The position numbers were made by a program, and so were the translations under genes. Positions 36,853-49,900 of a stretch of 64,000 bases of DNA are shown here, piece after piece. The notes under the pieces are model-generated. The model ran no database searches. It had not been told where the DNA came from and saw only the letters and a list, made by a program, of their open reading frames with translations. Origin of the DNA: Punica granatum (lineage: Eukaryota > Streptophyta > Magnoliopsida > Myrtales > Lythraceae). The stretch covers positions 4,712,001 to 4,776,000 of the forward strand of contig NC_045130.1 in assembly GCF_007655135.1 (NCBI RefSeq), in the 5' to 3' direction. Positions within the stretch are counted from its first letter, which is position 1. Every line of letters starts with the position of its first letter.

Positions 36853-37900
36853 CTTCTTATTCCTCGTCTATTTCGCTACCGTGTCGGGAGCTCGTCATTC
36901 TTCCCCTGAGCTGAACTGAGCTGATAAGGGCCGGCAACTACTGAAAATCTCCATTTAGTCCTTCATCTTTCCGGTGTTTTAGTTTGATCCCCACAACTTT
37001 TGTTGTTTCTAAATTATCGTGTCCGTACAAAATGTCATGACATGTAGTCAAGTGCATTCTTCCTTTTTTTTTTTAGCCAAAAAAAAGTGCTTTCTGTTTC
37101 TGGGTTGAAGAGATATGGTTGGAAATTTTTGATAAATTTATTTATAATAATATCACATTTTGGAAGATGAATTTACTTATTAAGAACACAAAACTAGAGT
37201 TTGATTTTGAATAGGTCAATTATTGTATTATAATCAACTATCCTATCATGCCTAGCAGATTTATTTAATTTCTTTTACAAACTTTAGTTTGTACCTGTTT
37301 TTTAATATAAAACTTTGTGTCTTTATTTTATATATTACCATATGGTCATATAATTACAGGCTTGTGATGATTTTTATATGAAGATCATTTGGATATTATT
37401 AAATTATTGACATTTTCATTTTCAAATGTATAGATTTTATATTTTCATGAAGACATATTAGTTTCTGGGCTTATGATATATATATATATATATATACACA
37501 TACAAATATAAATATATTTATAACCAGGTGGTTTGACGTCCAACACAGAGGAGAGCACGGGTGACCAAGTTTGGAGAATTTCAAGGACAAGACGGCGCGT
37601 AGATCAAACTGAAAGGCCGGGTTACAATTCCTTCTCTTTCATGCTTGATTTCATGTCGGTATTTACTTCTAGTATTTGGATTGTCACTCCACCGTTCATG
37701 ACTAAACTCGTTTTGTAGGATTTCAATGGAATATAGTATTTTTATATAGAATTGTGAATTCTTTTCTTTATATTTGTTGAATTAGATTGAATTTCTTGTC
37801 CTATCTTGTTTTTAATGTGATTAGTTGCTTGATAACCAGTTAATTTGATTAGGAAATCTAGATAAGCTCGAAAAATGATTCTAGGTTAAGCCGATTTCTT
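36853..37900. other. Upstream region of copy 1 and AT-rich spacer
   Basis: Promoter side of the trigger-factor-like gene, then AT-rich sequence. A (TA)n tract lies at 37475-37496. No gene seen. Confidence 0.5.
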
Positions 37901-37904
37901 GATT

Positions 37905-38125
37905 TCTTTAATTTTTATAATTTTTTAATGATATCTTATCATAAAATATGATTTCTTGATTTCTTTAATTTTAATAATTTATTTAACATAATGTATTAGA
38001 AGTAAATGAGAAGATTTTATTATCTGTGTAGATATTATTTAATAATCTTAAATTTTTTAAAATTAAAATTAATATTCTATCACATCAATATTAACATCAA
38101 AATAAGTACATATTAGCATATATTT
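37905..38125 (+). repeat. AT-rich dispersed repeat, copy a
   Basis: Contains AAATGAGAAGATTTTATTAT, TTATTTAATAA and ATTAATATTCTATCACATCA. A related copy follows at about 38165-38370, and reverse-complement relatives lie near 62890-63215. Ends not defined. Confidence 0.6.
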
Positions 38126-38164
38126 TCTAAAAGGAATTTTCAAGGTTTTTATTTATTTATTTAT

Positions 38165-38370
38165 ATTTTCAAAATTTTTTAATAATTTTTTTAAAGATAT
38201 CTCATCATAAAATATGATTTCTTTGTTTCTTTAATTCTTATTTTATAATTTATATAATATAATATATTTGAAATAAATGAGAAGATTTTGTTATATGTGT
38301 ATATATTATTTAATAAACTTGAATTTTTAAAATAAAAATTAATATTGCATCACAACAATATTTACATGAA
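38165..38370 (+). repeat. AT-rich dispersed repeat, copy b
   Basis: Diverged tandem copy of 37905-38125, sharing ATCTCATCATAAAATATGAT, AAATGAGAAGATTTTGTTAT and ATTAATATTGCATCACAACA-like blocks in the same order. The copy spacing is about 255 nt. Confidence 0.6.
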
Positions 38371-38383
38371 ATAAGTATAAATT

Positions 38384-40798
38384 TATATATATATATATAT
38401 ATTTATAAATAACATAAATATACTTAATATATGGTAATGTGGACACCCTTATTATATATAGGAAGAAAAAGTATATATATAAGTTATATTTTATTTAGAT
38501 TCTATATGATAGTTATAAATAGGAACATCATACACATACACATGGGCCTATTCATATATCAAACAATACGTCTACAACTAGGTATGAACTCTCGAAACTT
38601 ATGTATATCCCTAGATGCAAGTGAGTTGATTAAATTTATACTTTGATTTGTTCTATCATTTTTATCGTAATTTTTGTTCTCTAATTTTTATTTTTTTCCT
38701 CATATTCTTTCTCAAGATTGGTGATGTGACTTTCATATTTCAATAGGCTACTCCTATATGCAAGCTCTCGGAAAAGTGAGTTCATCTTTTACTAAACATG
38801 AATAAGATTGTTTGTTTATTTTATTATTTTTATTTCATTTTCGACTCTCCAAGGGATTTTTCTTTTTAATTCTTAATTATAATTTCTTTTCAGATTTGTG
38901 TACTATCACTTGCAACGCACGTGCTTCACGACTTAGTTGATGTTAAGATGGACCACAATGATAAAGTGATGTAAAATTCCAGTAAGGGACCCAACTGATG
39001 CATTTCGTCCATCTCAAGAACGAAATTGATAGTTTTCTTAACTAATAACTCCCCTGCTCTGCGACGATCGCACTCGGTACTTGATAGTTTTTTCGCGTCA
39101 GACTTCCTTTTCTGTTAAAACTTTTATGAAGGGTGACTTGAATAGGAATTGAACTGAGTTTGCTCATATCGATTCGGAAAAAGAGCTAGTGAACATGAGT
39201 TTGATTTGCTTCTGGGGATCAAGCTTCTTGGCAGCTGAATTAATGTGTTACGTAAGACGACACGGTGGAGTTGAAAGTCGAAAAACATGACTTCTTGAAA
39301 AAACAGGAGGATGGAAATATTCATCAGGATTCACTAGTCATGATTTATTTCCTTTACGGGGAGCAAAACGAATTTAAAGGTTATTCTTTGAGGGAAAACG
39401 CAAAAGCAGAAATATGAAAAGAAAGGAAAACGGGATCCATTTTCAAGCACTCAAAAGAGATTGTCAGCCTTCATAAATCATAGTACGATTTTTCTCTGGG
39501 TTTACCTGATCTTATATGTTCTCTCGTTACACTGATGTAGTTTCATTTCACCATGCAAGTTTTGTTCTTCCCTAACTGTAGGTTCTTTAACAGCCCAGGG
39601 TTTGTGAACCATTGATGAGATGTAAATCACGCACGTATGCAACGGATGTCCGGAATCAACTTTTGAAGGTTCAAAGATGGATGCAATGTCCGGGGAAAAT
39701 CAAATCTGGTCATAAGATGCTTGGAATGAGCTCCTCGAGTTCCTCTTCGGTTCCCTCTGTAACACACATGAAGTCATCCTATCAATCGCAACGATGATTG
39801 TTTATATCAATAGATGCAGGTGTTTGATTTACTTCTGAGGAAGCCTTCTTTAACTTATCCGCAGTAATTTCAGACACTCGGGGGAGGAGATGACGGTGTC
39901 AATGGACAGTTCATCTAAACATTCATGTCCTGTCCTCTTTCCACTTGTAGGCTTCACCCCTTCCTTGTTTGCTGGATATCAGAATTGATACACCAGTAAG
40001 ATATTGGAAGTCTCGTATTGAAAAGCCGCTCAAGGACAGCCATATCAGTATCTCGTATGGAAAGCTAATCTCGAGTTTGCTTCGGAAGAGAGCATCTTAT
40101 AAAACAGCTTTGTTTTTCTCTCTGCCTGATGTAAGAGTTAGACAATGTAATTCGGAAGTTTCAGATGGAGATCATGTGTCATATGTATAGCCCTTCATAT
40201 TAAGTGTGAACCTGTTCTCCTTCTCCTTCTCCTTATCCTTCTGATCTTCTCCTCCTCTAGTTTGATTGACTCAGAGGTCTTTTAACCTTCCTACTAGAGG
40301 TGTGCCCCCAGATATAGGGTCTATCCAGTATCGGTTAGAACCTACTCACCTCGTGGTTCCTTCATGAGAACAAGTATATTTCGATTTGTAAAATGAGGAC
40401 CCAATAAAATGTGTGTAGTTTTCCGATGCTAAGCCTTTAGGAACCAGAACTGAGTGCCCTTTCTTTATGCTATGTCCGGACCATGTTTGTTACATTCTGA
40501 TTAAAAACCATCTATCAAAAATGGATGTTGCCTCTAATAGTTGTATGTCAGATAACACAGATCATGGCAGAGTTTATGTGAGAGATGATGATGAGAGAAA
40601 AAATCTAGCAATGCATCTCAACCCGACTATCAACAAAAGAATCAAGAAACCCCCTTTACATAATCAAATTGGAGTAGCGACTATAGAAAATCTTGAGCAT
40701 AAAATAAATATCGGGTGAATATAACGTTAACTGGTTTCCATGACTGAATTCCTATACATAACCCGCGGAAAGATCCGGAAGCTTCAGCGAGAGAAATT
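38384..40798. other. Spacer between the two trigger-factor-like genes
   Basis: A (TA)n tract at 38384-38402, then mixed-composition sequence with short frames only. No coding exon or element recognised up to the copy 2 stop codon. Confidence 0.5.
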
Positions 40799-43700
40799 TC
40801 AGCTTGCGGGGTCACTCGAGCTTGTATTTGGCTCCTCAGCTTCTGAACTTTCTAGTTCCAATATAGCATTAAAAGCGAAATCATTTCCAGGAGAAAACAA
40901 TGATCTAAGCTCTTCGACTGTCTGGGTCGTGCTCATTTTCTTGTCTTTCACCCTTAAATTTTCCTAGAAGAAAGACTCAGATGTTAAAATCTTTCTTAGA
41001 AGAAAAACGTTTTAAGGCTTGCTTCCCAGAACCAAAGATGCTAGTCAAAATCTTTATAATCGAAAACTTTTCCAGAGACGCCTTTTTGTCTGAAGAAATA
41101 AGATTTCCACTTAGCTGCAGTCTCCCAGGTGTTCACGAAACAAGTAAACTACATTCTTACGATCTGTCGAAAAATTTTGGAAGCTAAAGACAGGAGCTTA
41201 CCTTCTTTACATAATCAGTCATAGACGAAGTAACTATTTCTTGGATCACAAATTTGGTCACGCGTTCTTCTCCCAGCATCTGTAACAGGAAATCCTTTGG
41301 GACCTGTTAAAACTTCGTAATCAGCCATCCCACCGCCATTCCCGCATGACATAATATTGTAGAATAAGATATACCCTCGCCAGATTTCACCGCGTGGTCC
41401 ATGTGTGCAAAATATTTCTATACTCAAGGAAATCAATCCACGCTAATAATTCTTTGTGCAAAAAAATCAACCAAGAAATTCTTGATCAAGTGGCATAATC
41501 TACACCCAGTGGCATCACCACAGTTCTTAGCATTGAGTTGAACATTTTAGATGAATGAACATCGAATGCTTCAAAGCAATCAGAAGCCAACTGGCTACTT
41601 TAAAAGTGTACATAGAGGATCTGAGAATGTTGAAGAATTGCTCACCTTCGATGTTTTTCCTGAATTAGCACCGAAGGACAATGCCGAAATAAGAAACAAA
41701 AGAAAACATGGTTAGAGATCATATCATGAGAGGAAAAAGTTGCACACAAAAAAGCTTCGCAAGGAAAACAATAATGAAATTAGAAATTGATCCAACATAT
41801 TGTTCTTTGGTTTTCCTAAAAAGTAGAGGAATCTGCTTTGACTGATTTATAAAGCGGATGAGTAGATGGAATTGCTCATGGACGTGGGGCAATCACGCCC
41901 CTCGACAAAATGAAAAATTCCAAAGCAGACCTAATGAAATGCCTAAATTTCAAAGATAGGCACAACTTCGAAGCACATTAATGAAATAGATGAGGTGAGA
42001 AAGGGTATCAGAACTAAGAAAGCATCCCAAATATGTTGAATAAAAATTTGCTCCATTATCTTCTTCTTTTCCCCTTAATTGCTCCCTTTAAATTTAAGGT
42101 GTCCCCCCCCAATGTTATTCCATTTTCTATTGACAGAAAATAGTAATTAATCCCCAAAACTGTTGCAATGTGGCACTGCTGCTTAATCTGTAGAAGAACA
42201 CCCATAACTTAAAATGCCATGAGACACATGGATTTTCTGGTGTGATGATTTAATGTAAGTAGTGTAAGATTTCAGATATCTTCCATCAATATCAACAGAT
42301 AGCAAAAATAACTTAGGTTATATTGAACTGAGAAATGCAACTTTCAAGGAGTTATTCGATTTAAATACATTAAACCATTATGGATAAATGTTTTTGCTTA
42401 GTCTACCTCCTTTCTGTCTACGAAACCCTGGAATTGGTGGTGCTGTCCGAGCAAGATTAACCAGAACCATATCAAACACCCTCTGTGTCTCTTCCCCAGT
42501 CACGTCTACTCGCAGCTGCCAAGGGAGATTTATTAGAGGTTTGCAAGTGATGCCTGAGAGGAATTACAGAGTTAGGCTATGCGAAATCACATATTAATCC
42601 AAGCGGTTGAGTCGTCCCTCCCCCTAGATCATTTTAACTTTGCCCTATCAAGGTCTCTGACTCATCTTATTTGACATGTTTACAGACCATTGTGGCTGAG
42701 ATTAGCGCAGATTATCTATATTCAGCATTAGAGCAAAGCAACTTATAATGAGAGCATTTCATGTAAGGGCTCACTTGCATCTCATTTTCATTTTGAGATT
42801 CTACGGCTATCTTGGCATCTTTCAGAGTTATTGCCTTGACATCTTCATCCGTAATTGAAGCTTCTAAACCTGCAACAGAATTTGAAAAAAAATAAAATAA
42901 AGCTTCTGTTAAGTGAAATAACAGAGAATCATAAAGTTTTTTCTAGAGTAGGGAGTATTAAAGTGACCTGAACGAGCGGCTGATAAAGGCTCGGGCAAGT
43001 ACCCCGGACATCTAACACGTTGAATGCGACATACTAATGGCCTGAACAAGAAAGAGATTAAGCCAAATAGACCTCTTCACAAAGCGTACAAGTTTGAAAG
43101 AGCTATAATTTATATCTCAAATGAGCTGTCAAGAAAGACTCTTTATTTCAGAAACCACTCCTCACTGCCAGCAGACAAGTTACAATCTTTTATGAGAAGA
43201 AAACCCACCAACATAAAAATGGAAACATGGTCCAACATATTTCCTCAGAAAATGGATTTATGAAACATGCAGGGAAGCGTTTTTATTCCCCCTCTCATGA
43301 GAAGCTATTTTCTACCTAAGTAGAGGCTATCTACCTTGGAAAGAAGTCCTGTTGCCTAAGGTTTAATTTGACAATTGTGGTGTCATGGAGGGCACAACTG
43401 TTATCCCAGAAGCTGCAGACACGAACCTGGTCTCACAAAATTCACAGACATGAACTGTATTAGACCTAAACGACATGATCATAAAGATTTCCTCTCAGGC
43501 AAACAGCAAATAAATGGCAGAGCAATCTTCAGTAGAGGCTGAAACTGAAACTGCAGAGGATAAATTTTCAGCTGACCCTTTGATGCCTAGTCCGTATTCC
43601 CACACTTGTGTTCAACAACTTGGCCGATAATGATGCCAATTGAAACCAAGCCCTTCAAATTTCACTTCTCGATGCCTCCCAGAGTTCCAAAAATCCGAAA

Positions 43701-44053
43701 CGTTCACCCCGGTTAGCCTGAATAGGACGGAATTCACTATGTATTTTCCTCCATGCCCTCCACTATGAAAGTCTTCACATTTCAAAGTGATGGCATTCTA
43801 TACCTATCATCACAACCTCCCATTTCACCGGTTTCTTTGCGTTCGCATTCGGATGTCAACCCCAAACCCCATCAGAAAAGTTCAATTTTTTCCCCCGTGC
43901 CCAGCACCATCACCCAGCAAACAAACCAAACATAGACAGAAGAACAGGCATTGAACAGTAAATGATGGGTTTACGGTTGGTTCTTACCCGGGACCTCGGC
44001 TGATGCAGCTGTGCAGCTGATAAGGACGCCATTGTCATCAACATCGATGCCAT
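40799..44053 (-). CDS. Chloroplast trigger-factor-like protein, copy 2
   Basis: Tandem paralog of the copy at 34140-36852. Seven exons: 43995-44053, 42968-43041, 42775-42869, 42407-42515, a 14-nt exon at 41646-41659, 41202-41303 and 40799-40963; about 205 residues. The best phase-consistent exon 1 donor is after ccgag at 43995; the stronger-looking GT at 43986-43987 would break the frame. A more upstream in-frame Met exists near 44164, but MASMLMTMASLSAAQLHQP looks like the targeting-peptide start. Shared core: LRVDVTGEETQRVFDMVLVN, PPIPGFRRQKGG, KTSKVPKDFLLQMLGEER and TSSMTDYVKK. The signature has Lys-Thr-Ser-Lys where copy 1 has Lys-Thr-Pro-Asn. The C-terminus is longer, acidic and Ser-rich (EAEEPNTSSSDPAS). 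Exons 4 to 6 have the same lengths as in copy 1 (109, 14, 102), so the pair arose by duplication. Confidence 0.83.
41646..41659 (-). other. 14-nt microexon of trigger-factor-like copy 2
   Basis: Flanked by AG and GT. It completes Gly and encodes KTSK within the conserved loop, matching the microexon of copy 1 in length and phase. Confidence 0.85.
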
Positions 44054-45051
44054 TTCTTCTTCGAGAAAAGGGGGGAAAAGCGAAAGCTCTTCACTTTTGC
44101 CTCGATTCTTCAACTGCCGACTGCGGGCTGAGCTTCCTATATGGACATGGCCGTCGAGCTCCACACGCGCATGCCCTTTTGCTGTCCAGTCGAAATATAG
44201 ATTGGGTACTAGATTGATTACGACAGAAAATCCACACAGGTCTTTCGAGCAACCTTTTCTCTCGCCCCTAAATTTTATGTTCTATCCATTGTGATCCCTA
44301 AACTTTGAAAACTGCCAATATTAGCTCCAGACTTCCGATAAGGGACTTGATGGGCCATGCCATACTCTGGTGAAATGTCCCGCATTAGGAAAGTTCTATG
44401 ACACAACTGTTCGGGTCAAAACGTGCTCAGGAGCAAAAAACAGAGCGAAGAACAAAAAAATAAAAATAAAATTATGCACATGATATGCGTGATTTGGGTC
44501 GACAGGGTGTGGCCTAACCCAGAGAATTTACTCACGAGCCCACAAAATCTCTCGCTGATAATAACTGCCCCATGAGCCAAGTTCCAGGCAAAATCGGGTT
44601 GAATCTGTACGGCCGAGGTCTGAAGCCCTTCGCTCCCACCACAAAGTTCTATCTTTTGGATGGTTTACGTACGTATGACATCCATATGTACAAACTTACA
44701 TACCAGAAAACGAGGAGGTACCAGCACAAAAGCCTCCTTCAATAGTGTCCTGCATTAATGTAATTTCTTTTTTTGATAAGTTGCATTAATGTAATTTCAG
44801 TTTATGAAAGTATGTTCTACCAAATAATTCATGTGAATTAGAGCTATCCAAGTGTTGTAATGTAAATGAAATTGTGAAAACTTCGATTGCAAAACATTCA
44901 GGCGAGAAACATATGGCCTCGGAGATCTTTTAGTACTTGAAAAGGGATGACCTAGATTTTCTGAGACTGTCGTGTAGCCTAAATATGGACTGTTATACGG
45001 ACCACTGGAATTCTTCTAGTTGGAGGGAAAGGTGAGTCCTCACCTAAGGTT
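44054..45051. other. Spacer, trigger-factor-like copy 2 to NLR pseudogene
   Basis: Promoter side of copy 2 and 3' flank of the NLR pseudogene. No gene or bounded repeat seen. Confidence 0.5.
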
Positions 45052-46594
45052 TCAGCTGTCTGAGCCGGAATCTGAGTATAACTTCTGTATGGTTGTATTG
45101 AGATCATCATACCATGCCGCCACATACATATTATAGACTTGGTAAAGCTTTGTCGTAGATACGGCCCCAGCAGAGAAAACCTTCATATTGGGGCACTCTC
45201 GGATGAAGGTATTTTGCAAGGACGGAAATGTGATGCTGCAACTTGCTGAGGAGAAGCGTGTGAGGCTTGGAAGACAATGAAGTTCCAGGTGTTTAAGCTG
45301 TGGGAATGAAATCTCGTCTGCTTGGCTACTGTATTTCTCCCATCATTTCGCAGTCTTGTATGGTCATCCTGGCCAGTTTCGGCAGACCTCGAGCTGCTGA
45401 AGGTGCCATCAAATACCTTATTCCGTCGCACTTCTCTATATTCAACTTGGTCAAGTTCTCAAATGAATCACAGGCCTCCGGAAATACAGTCTTCAGACGG
45501 TGACATCTTTCTATTCCCAAGAGTTCAATCCTCTTGAGAATCTCAGCTGCTAAGGAGCCTTCTTTCCAAACATACCTCAAGTTGCACAGTTGCACCAACT
45601 GAAGTTCTCTCAACTTCTGAAGCGCCTTCAAATACTTTCCACTGTTGGATTAGCCGTCTTTACACGAAGTTATAATTCCCTGCGGACCGACGCTTCATCT
45701 AGAAATATCTCCTCAAACAAAAAACCACCCAGAATAAGACCTTCTATCTTTAGATTTGGGAAGTCGAGAAGGAATCTGGATAGAAAACCAACCGATCCTT
45801 CCCCAAAGCACGCTAAACATAGTATTTTGAGGTTGCGGAATAAGTCATCAAGAAAGTCACCATCCTTTATTATCAAAACATCCTCAATGCCCAAACCCAA
45901 GACCTCCAAATTGGGGATCACCTGCATAGACGCAACCAAACCAGTAAGTAATTGACAGTTCCATTGACAAGAGATTAGTCAAGCAAAGCCGCAATGCCCA
46001 CTGTTACAGAATCACCCACGAGTTATTAGCTGATTCCAAAATGTTGAAACTTCAATCTGTTAGACAATCTATTTTCAGTAGCTAGCCAGCTGATGACCCT
46101 TCTCATATATAAAAGATCACTATACATAGCAGGGGTGCAGACAATACCTGTACAATAGATACGAGGGCTTGTTGAAAACCAGTATCATCTCCTTCACTGC
46201 TTTGTAGCGCTTCAGAAGCAAACATCTTCAGTTTGCCACACTCAAATGCATGTAAAGTCTTCAAGGATGACCAGTCCAAACTATAGTTAACAGGGAAAAG
46301 TCTCTTCAGGTTTTGCAGTCTCCTGAATCTTAATGAGGTCAGTTGTGGAAAAAGGAGCTGATCGTCAGGAGTTTGATCATTTAATATTTCATCCCATCTC
46401 GCAACGATTTTCTCCAGCACTGCACGATCAGAGATGTCAATATCCTGAAGCTGCACCAGACCTCTGGCCATTGAGGTTGGAAACAGGTACTCAAGATTCC
46501 CACATCGTTCAGCTCTCACTCTCTCTGGTTTAGCAAAGCTGAGACTTCCCCGAGGATCCCTATCCCATGTATGCCTCATTCGTGGAAGTCCAAT

Positions 46595-46908
46595 GTAACA
46601 CCCCAAAATCCCACCCGACGGAGAGTCCATCGGGTGTAGCACTTTGTCCTGGTGAAGTGGCTGCGGTTCAAGAGGTGGCTCCCACCCAGTCCGTCGGGTG
46701 TAGCACTTTGTCCGCATAGCACTTAGTTCAAACACTTCCGGCTGTTTTGTAACGACCCAACCCAATCTATGGAACTGGCCTAGCAACTTGTCAAGTCCAA
46801 CCACCAAACCGAAATGCTTAAGCCCAAGTTGCTAGTAATCCCATAGACGGGTCTTTGTTGACCACTTTACTAACTCTTCTCCCATCAAGTGGGATTTTGG
46901 TGTGTTAG
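46595..46908 (-). mobile_element. 314-bp terminal-inverted-repeat element inserted in the NLR-A LRR
   Basis: The ends are inverted copies: TAACACCCCAAAATCCCAC at 46596-46614 and its complement, one mismatch, at 46889-46907. Flanks carry a 3-bp AAT repeat, and the neighbouring NLR-B sequence reads straight through this point without it. Inside are two ~26-nt direct repeats containing TCGGGTGTAGCACTTTGTCC (46626-46651 and 46688-46713). A second copy starts at 53453. No coding capacity. It could be a MITE, or an LTR/TRIM fragment, because part of it begins TGTAAC and ends GTTACA. Confidence 0.75.
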
Positions 46909-49900
46909 AATTATCTTCGACTCTCTCAATGGAACAGGTACTACTGCTGACTTGGCCCCTCTGCAGCTGGAATACTTCCTCAAGAGAATCACAGTCCCAC
47001 ACTTATAGTGACTCCAGATTCTGGAATCTCCCCATGACATTTGATAGGAACATAGCTGGCAGGTTCTTGCACTTTTTAACTTTCATGTTCTTGAGTCTGT
47101 AGAAGGAACCCTAGAAGAAGCTCATCATCCCACAGCTTCTGCAGATTCGCCATTTGGCAAAGAAGTATTTCCTCCAGCCTTGGAAACTCAATCTGTGAAT
47201 TCCATATGTGAACTCTTCAAGTAAAAATACTTTGACATAATAGAAAAACAAGTTTAAGTAGAAAGGACGTTCAAGCAGCAGAGAACTGTGATGGAGGCCC
47301 CATGTGTATTCTACTGCTATGGGGCTTATGACACAGTTCATTCTATATAAATTCGAGTATAATATATATACAAATTCATGACAATTTGTATATGGTGAAT
47401 CCAATTGTTTGGTGAGATTATTGCTAAGAAAACTTAGAAGTTGTCACGCGCAATGCACGGATTATCTAGCATCTATATGATATATGGGTTTTAAGTCATC
47501 TTCAGTACTACACAAGTAATGTATTCAGTTATCGGCTCCAACCTAAGTAGATTTGTGATAACCTCATTTTGCAGTTGTATCTTAAACTATCCTGCTATTC
47601 TCCAGTTGTAAAAGAAGTCTATGATTTCTGAAACAAAAGTGATGATGAGCTGAAAAAAGGTTGGGAGAAAGTTCCCATGGTTGCTGCTGAACTGAAATCC
47701 TCTTCAGATCTCTTATTTAACTTCAACTCATGATCGCTTGCAGTTGCAGGCCTCATAATAAATGTCTTAAAGTTGCAACACTTATCGATTTTAAGCTCTT
47801 CCAGGGAAGGAAAATCAAATGCACAACTTCTTGAAGAGCAACCAATAAGACTTTTAAGGCCCCACAGCCGCAATGACTTTAAACGAGGGAACGAGGTGGG
47901 CTCCATCACATCATGTCCACTTCCTCCTCTGTTATTGCTGACAATAACTTCCAGCATGTTGTTGCAGTCACCCAGACTGAATTTCTCCAGTTTCAGAAGA
48001 TATCTTGCCGTGGCAATTGGTAGGAAATAGGTAAGGCTGTGACATCCTCGAGCAAAGATGTCCTTCAAACTAGGAAAAAAAACCACAACATTGGAGTCGC
48101 TCTCCAAATTGTGTTTCAGCTTTGGCAGATCAACCAATAACAGGCCTTTTAACTTGTTAAGCACCACAGCAGCAGCAGGCTCGCGTTGCTTCTTTTCCAT
48201 GCCAGTGGTACCTGTTTCGAATATTACTTCCATCGAGGGCCAGTGGAATATCCGGGCTCATTTTAGATTACTCTTGAACCTCTCCACCAAAGCTGATGGG
48301 AAAACGGTTGTCAGGTTTTTGCAGTCTCTGACATGGATGTCTGTGAGGCGGCAAAGGAGTATGGCTCAGAAATCAGGTTATTGCTGTGCCAAATCTTATC
48401 GAGGTCGTTCATTTAAACAAGCTGCAAGACCTCCAGGCTTGGAAGGAGCACCTGTATCAAATGAGAGGAAGCATCATATGTATGCTTTCTGGAATTAATA
48501 AGACAAAATACTTTCTGCCCGCGAGTACGAAACTGTACTATACAACATACATAGATAGATGCCAGATATTAACACCCTATGTATCAAACATTTTATCTTA
48601 TTATTTAAGAGGTCTTCACCGCAGGTTTAACAAGACATCCTTCAGTCGCCTTTTGATTGAAGAAGGATAGAGAGGCTGTTGCTGCGTCCTCCTCGGCAAG
48701 AGCTTCACCCCCTTTATTCGGCAGCAAGTAGTCTCCCATGGAGAATGCCTTCATTTTCGGGCATTCTCCAATCTCCAGAACTTTCAAATCAGGAAAACCG
48801 ATCGAGTAATCTCCATGAGCAAAACTTGTCAAATTCGGCAACTTCTTTAAAAATAAAGAGGATAAAGATCGGAAAACGAGAGTATCTGTCAGTTTTCCTT
48901 CCTCTTCCTCCATAATAATGATTTTCTCCATCGACTGACATTCAGAAACTTCTATTTCTTTTATCCGCACGAGAGCTTTTGCAGTACAAAGGAAAGAGAT
49001 ACCTCATGCTGTTACATTTCGTGAACGTCAGTGACTTCAAGTTTCACAGTTGCAATACTCCCTGGGGATCTCCATTCCACATGCTCCTCGAGCTGGGCAG
49101 ATCAACCAACTCCATTTCATGCAACAGCGGTAGTACTCTCACATTTACACTGAGGTTCAGCTCATCCAGGTTGAAAACATATTTCACTGTCGTGCAACTT
49201 TCAATAGTTAATGATTCCTAATTCCGAAGCTTCATTAGCAAATTGGAGTTGATAACATATATAATCGAGAGGTTCCCACATTCCTTCACAGTGAGAGAGT
49301 GTAGATTTTCTAACTCCAAAGACGAGTCCCTGCACCATATGTCATCCAATTTGGGTAGTTGCGATAATTCCAAGGCCTCCAACTTGGGGAATGAGATCCG
49401 CCAATTACAGAGAAATGCGTAACTTCAGGCTTTTGCATTTAATATGAAAACACATGAAATTGTCTCTGGGATCTGACGGAAATCCAATATTCCACATCAC
49501 AATTTCTTCAGATGTAACAACTTATCAGCTCAAGGGAAAAAAGAAAACCACAAACATTCAAATAAACTAAAATAAATATATAAATGAATATAATTAAATG
49601 GCATCGAAGACTTAGATGCCATCCTCTGGAAAGAGCCATTGAAGCACACAAATTGTCCTCTGATGTGATCTCTGAGTTCATGTTGGGTAGAAGTAATGAT
49701 TTATTTACTCTGCATAAGCTGGTGAACTCCGGTAGGTTATGCAGTGTTAACAGCCGTAGATTAGGCATCTCAACTTTGGCAGTCTTTATTGCTTCTTCTT
49801 CATCGTCCTTCATTTCTGCGTCAACAATCTCCTGAAACATTTCACATGCACTTATGTCTATCTCTTCAACTTGTGAAAGGTCCTTCACCACTTATGTCTA

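Noticed and set aside
46595..46908. PIF/Harbinger classification of the TIR element
   Set aside because: The 3-bp flank repeat is AAT and the TAA/TTA at the ends lie inside the inverted repeat, so the expected TTA/TAA target duplication is not met.
47773..48498. Plus-strand frames across the NLR-A LRR
   Set aside because: Antisense to LRR sequence recognisable by comparison with NLR-B.
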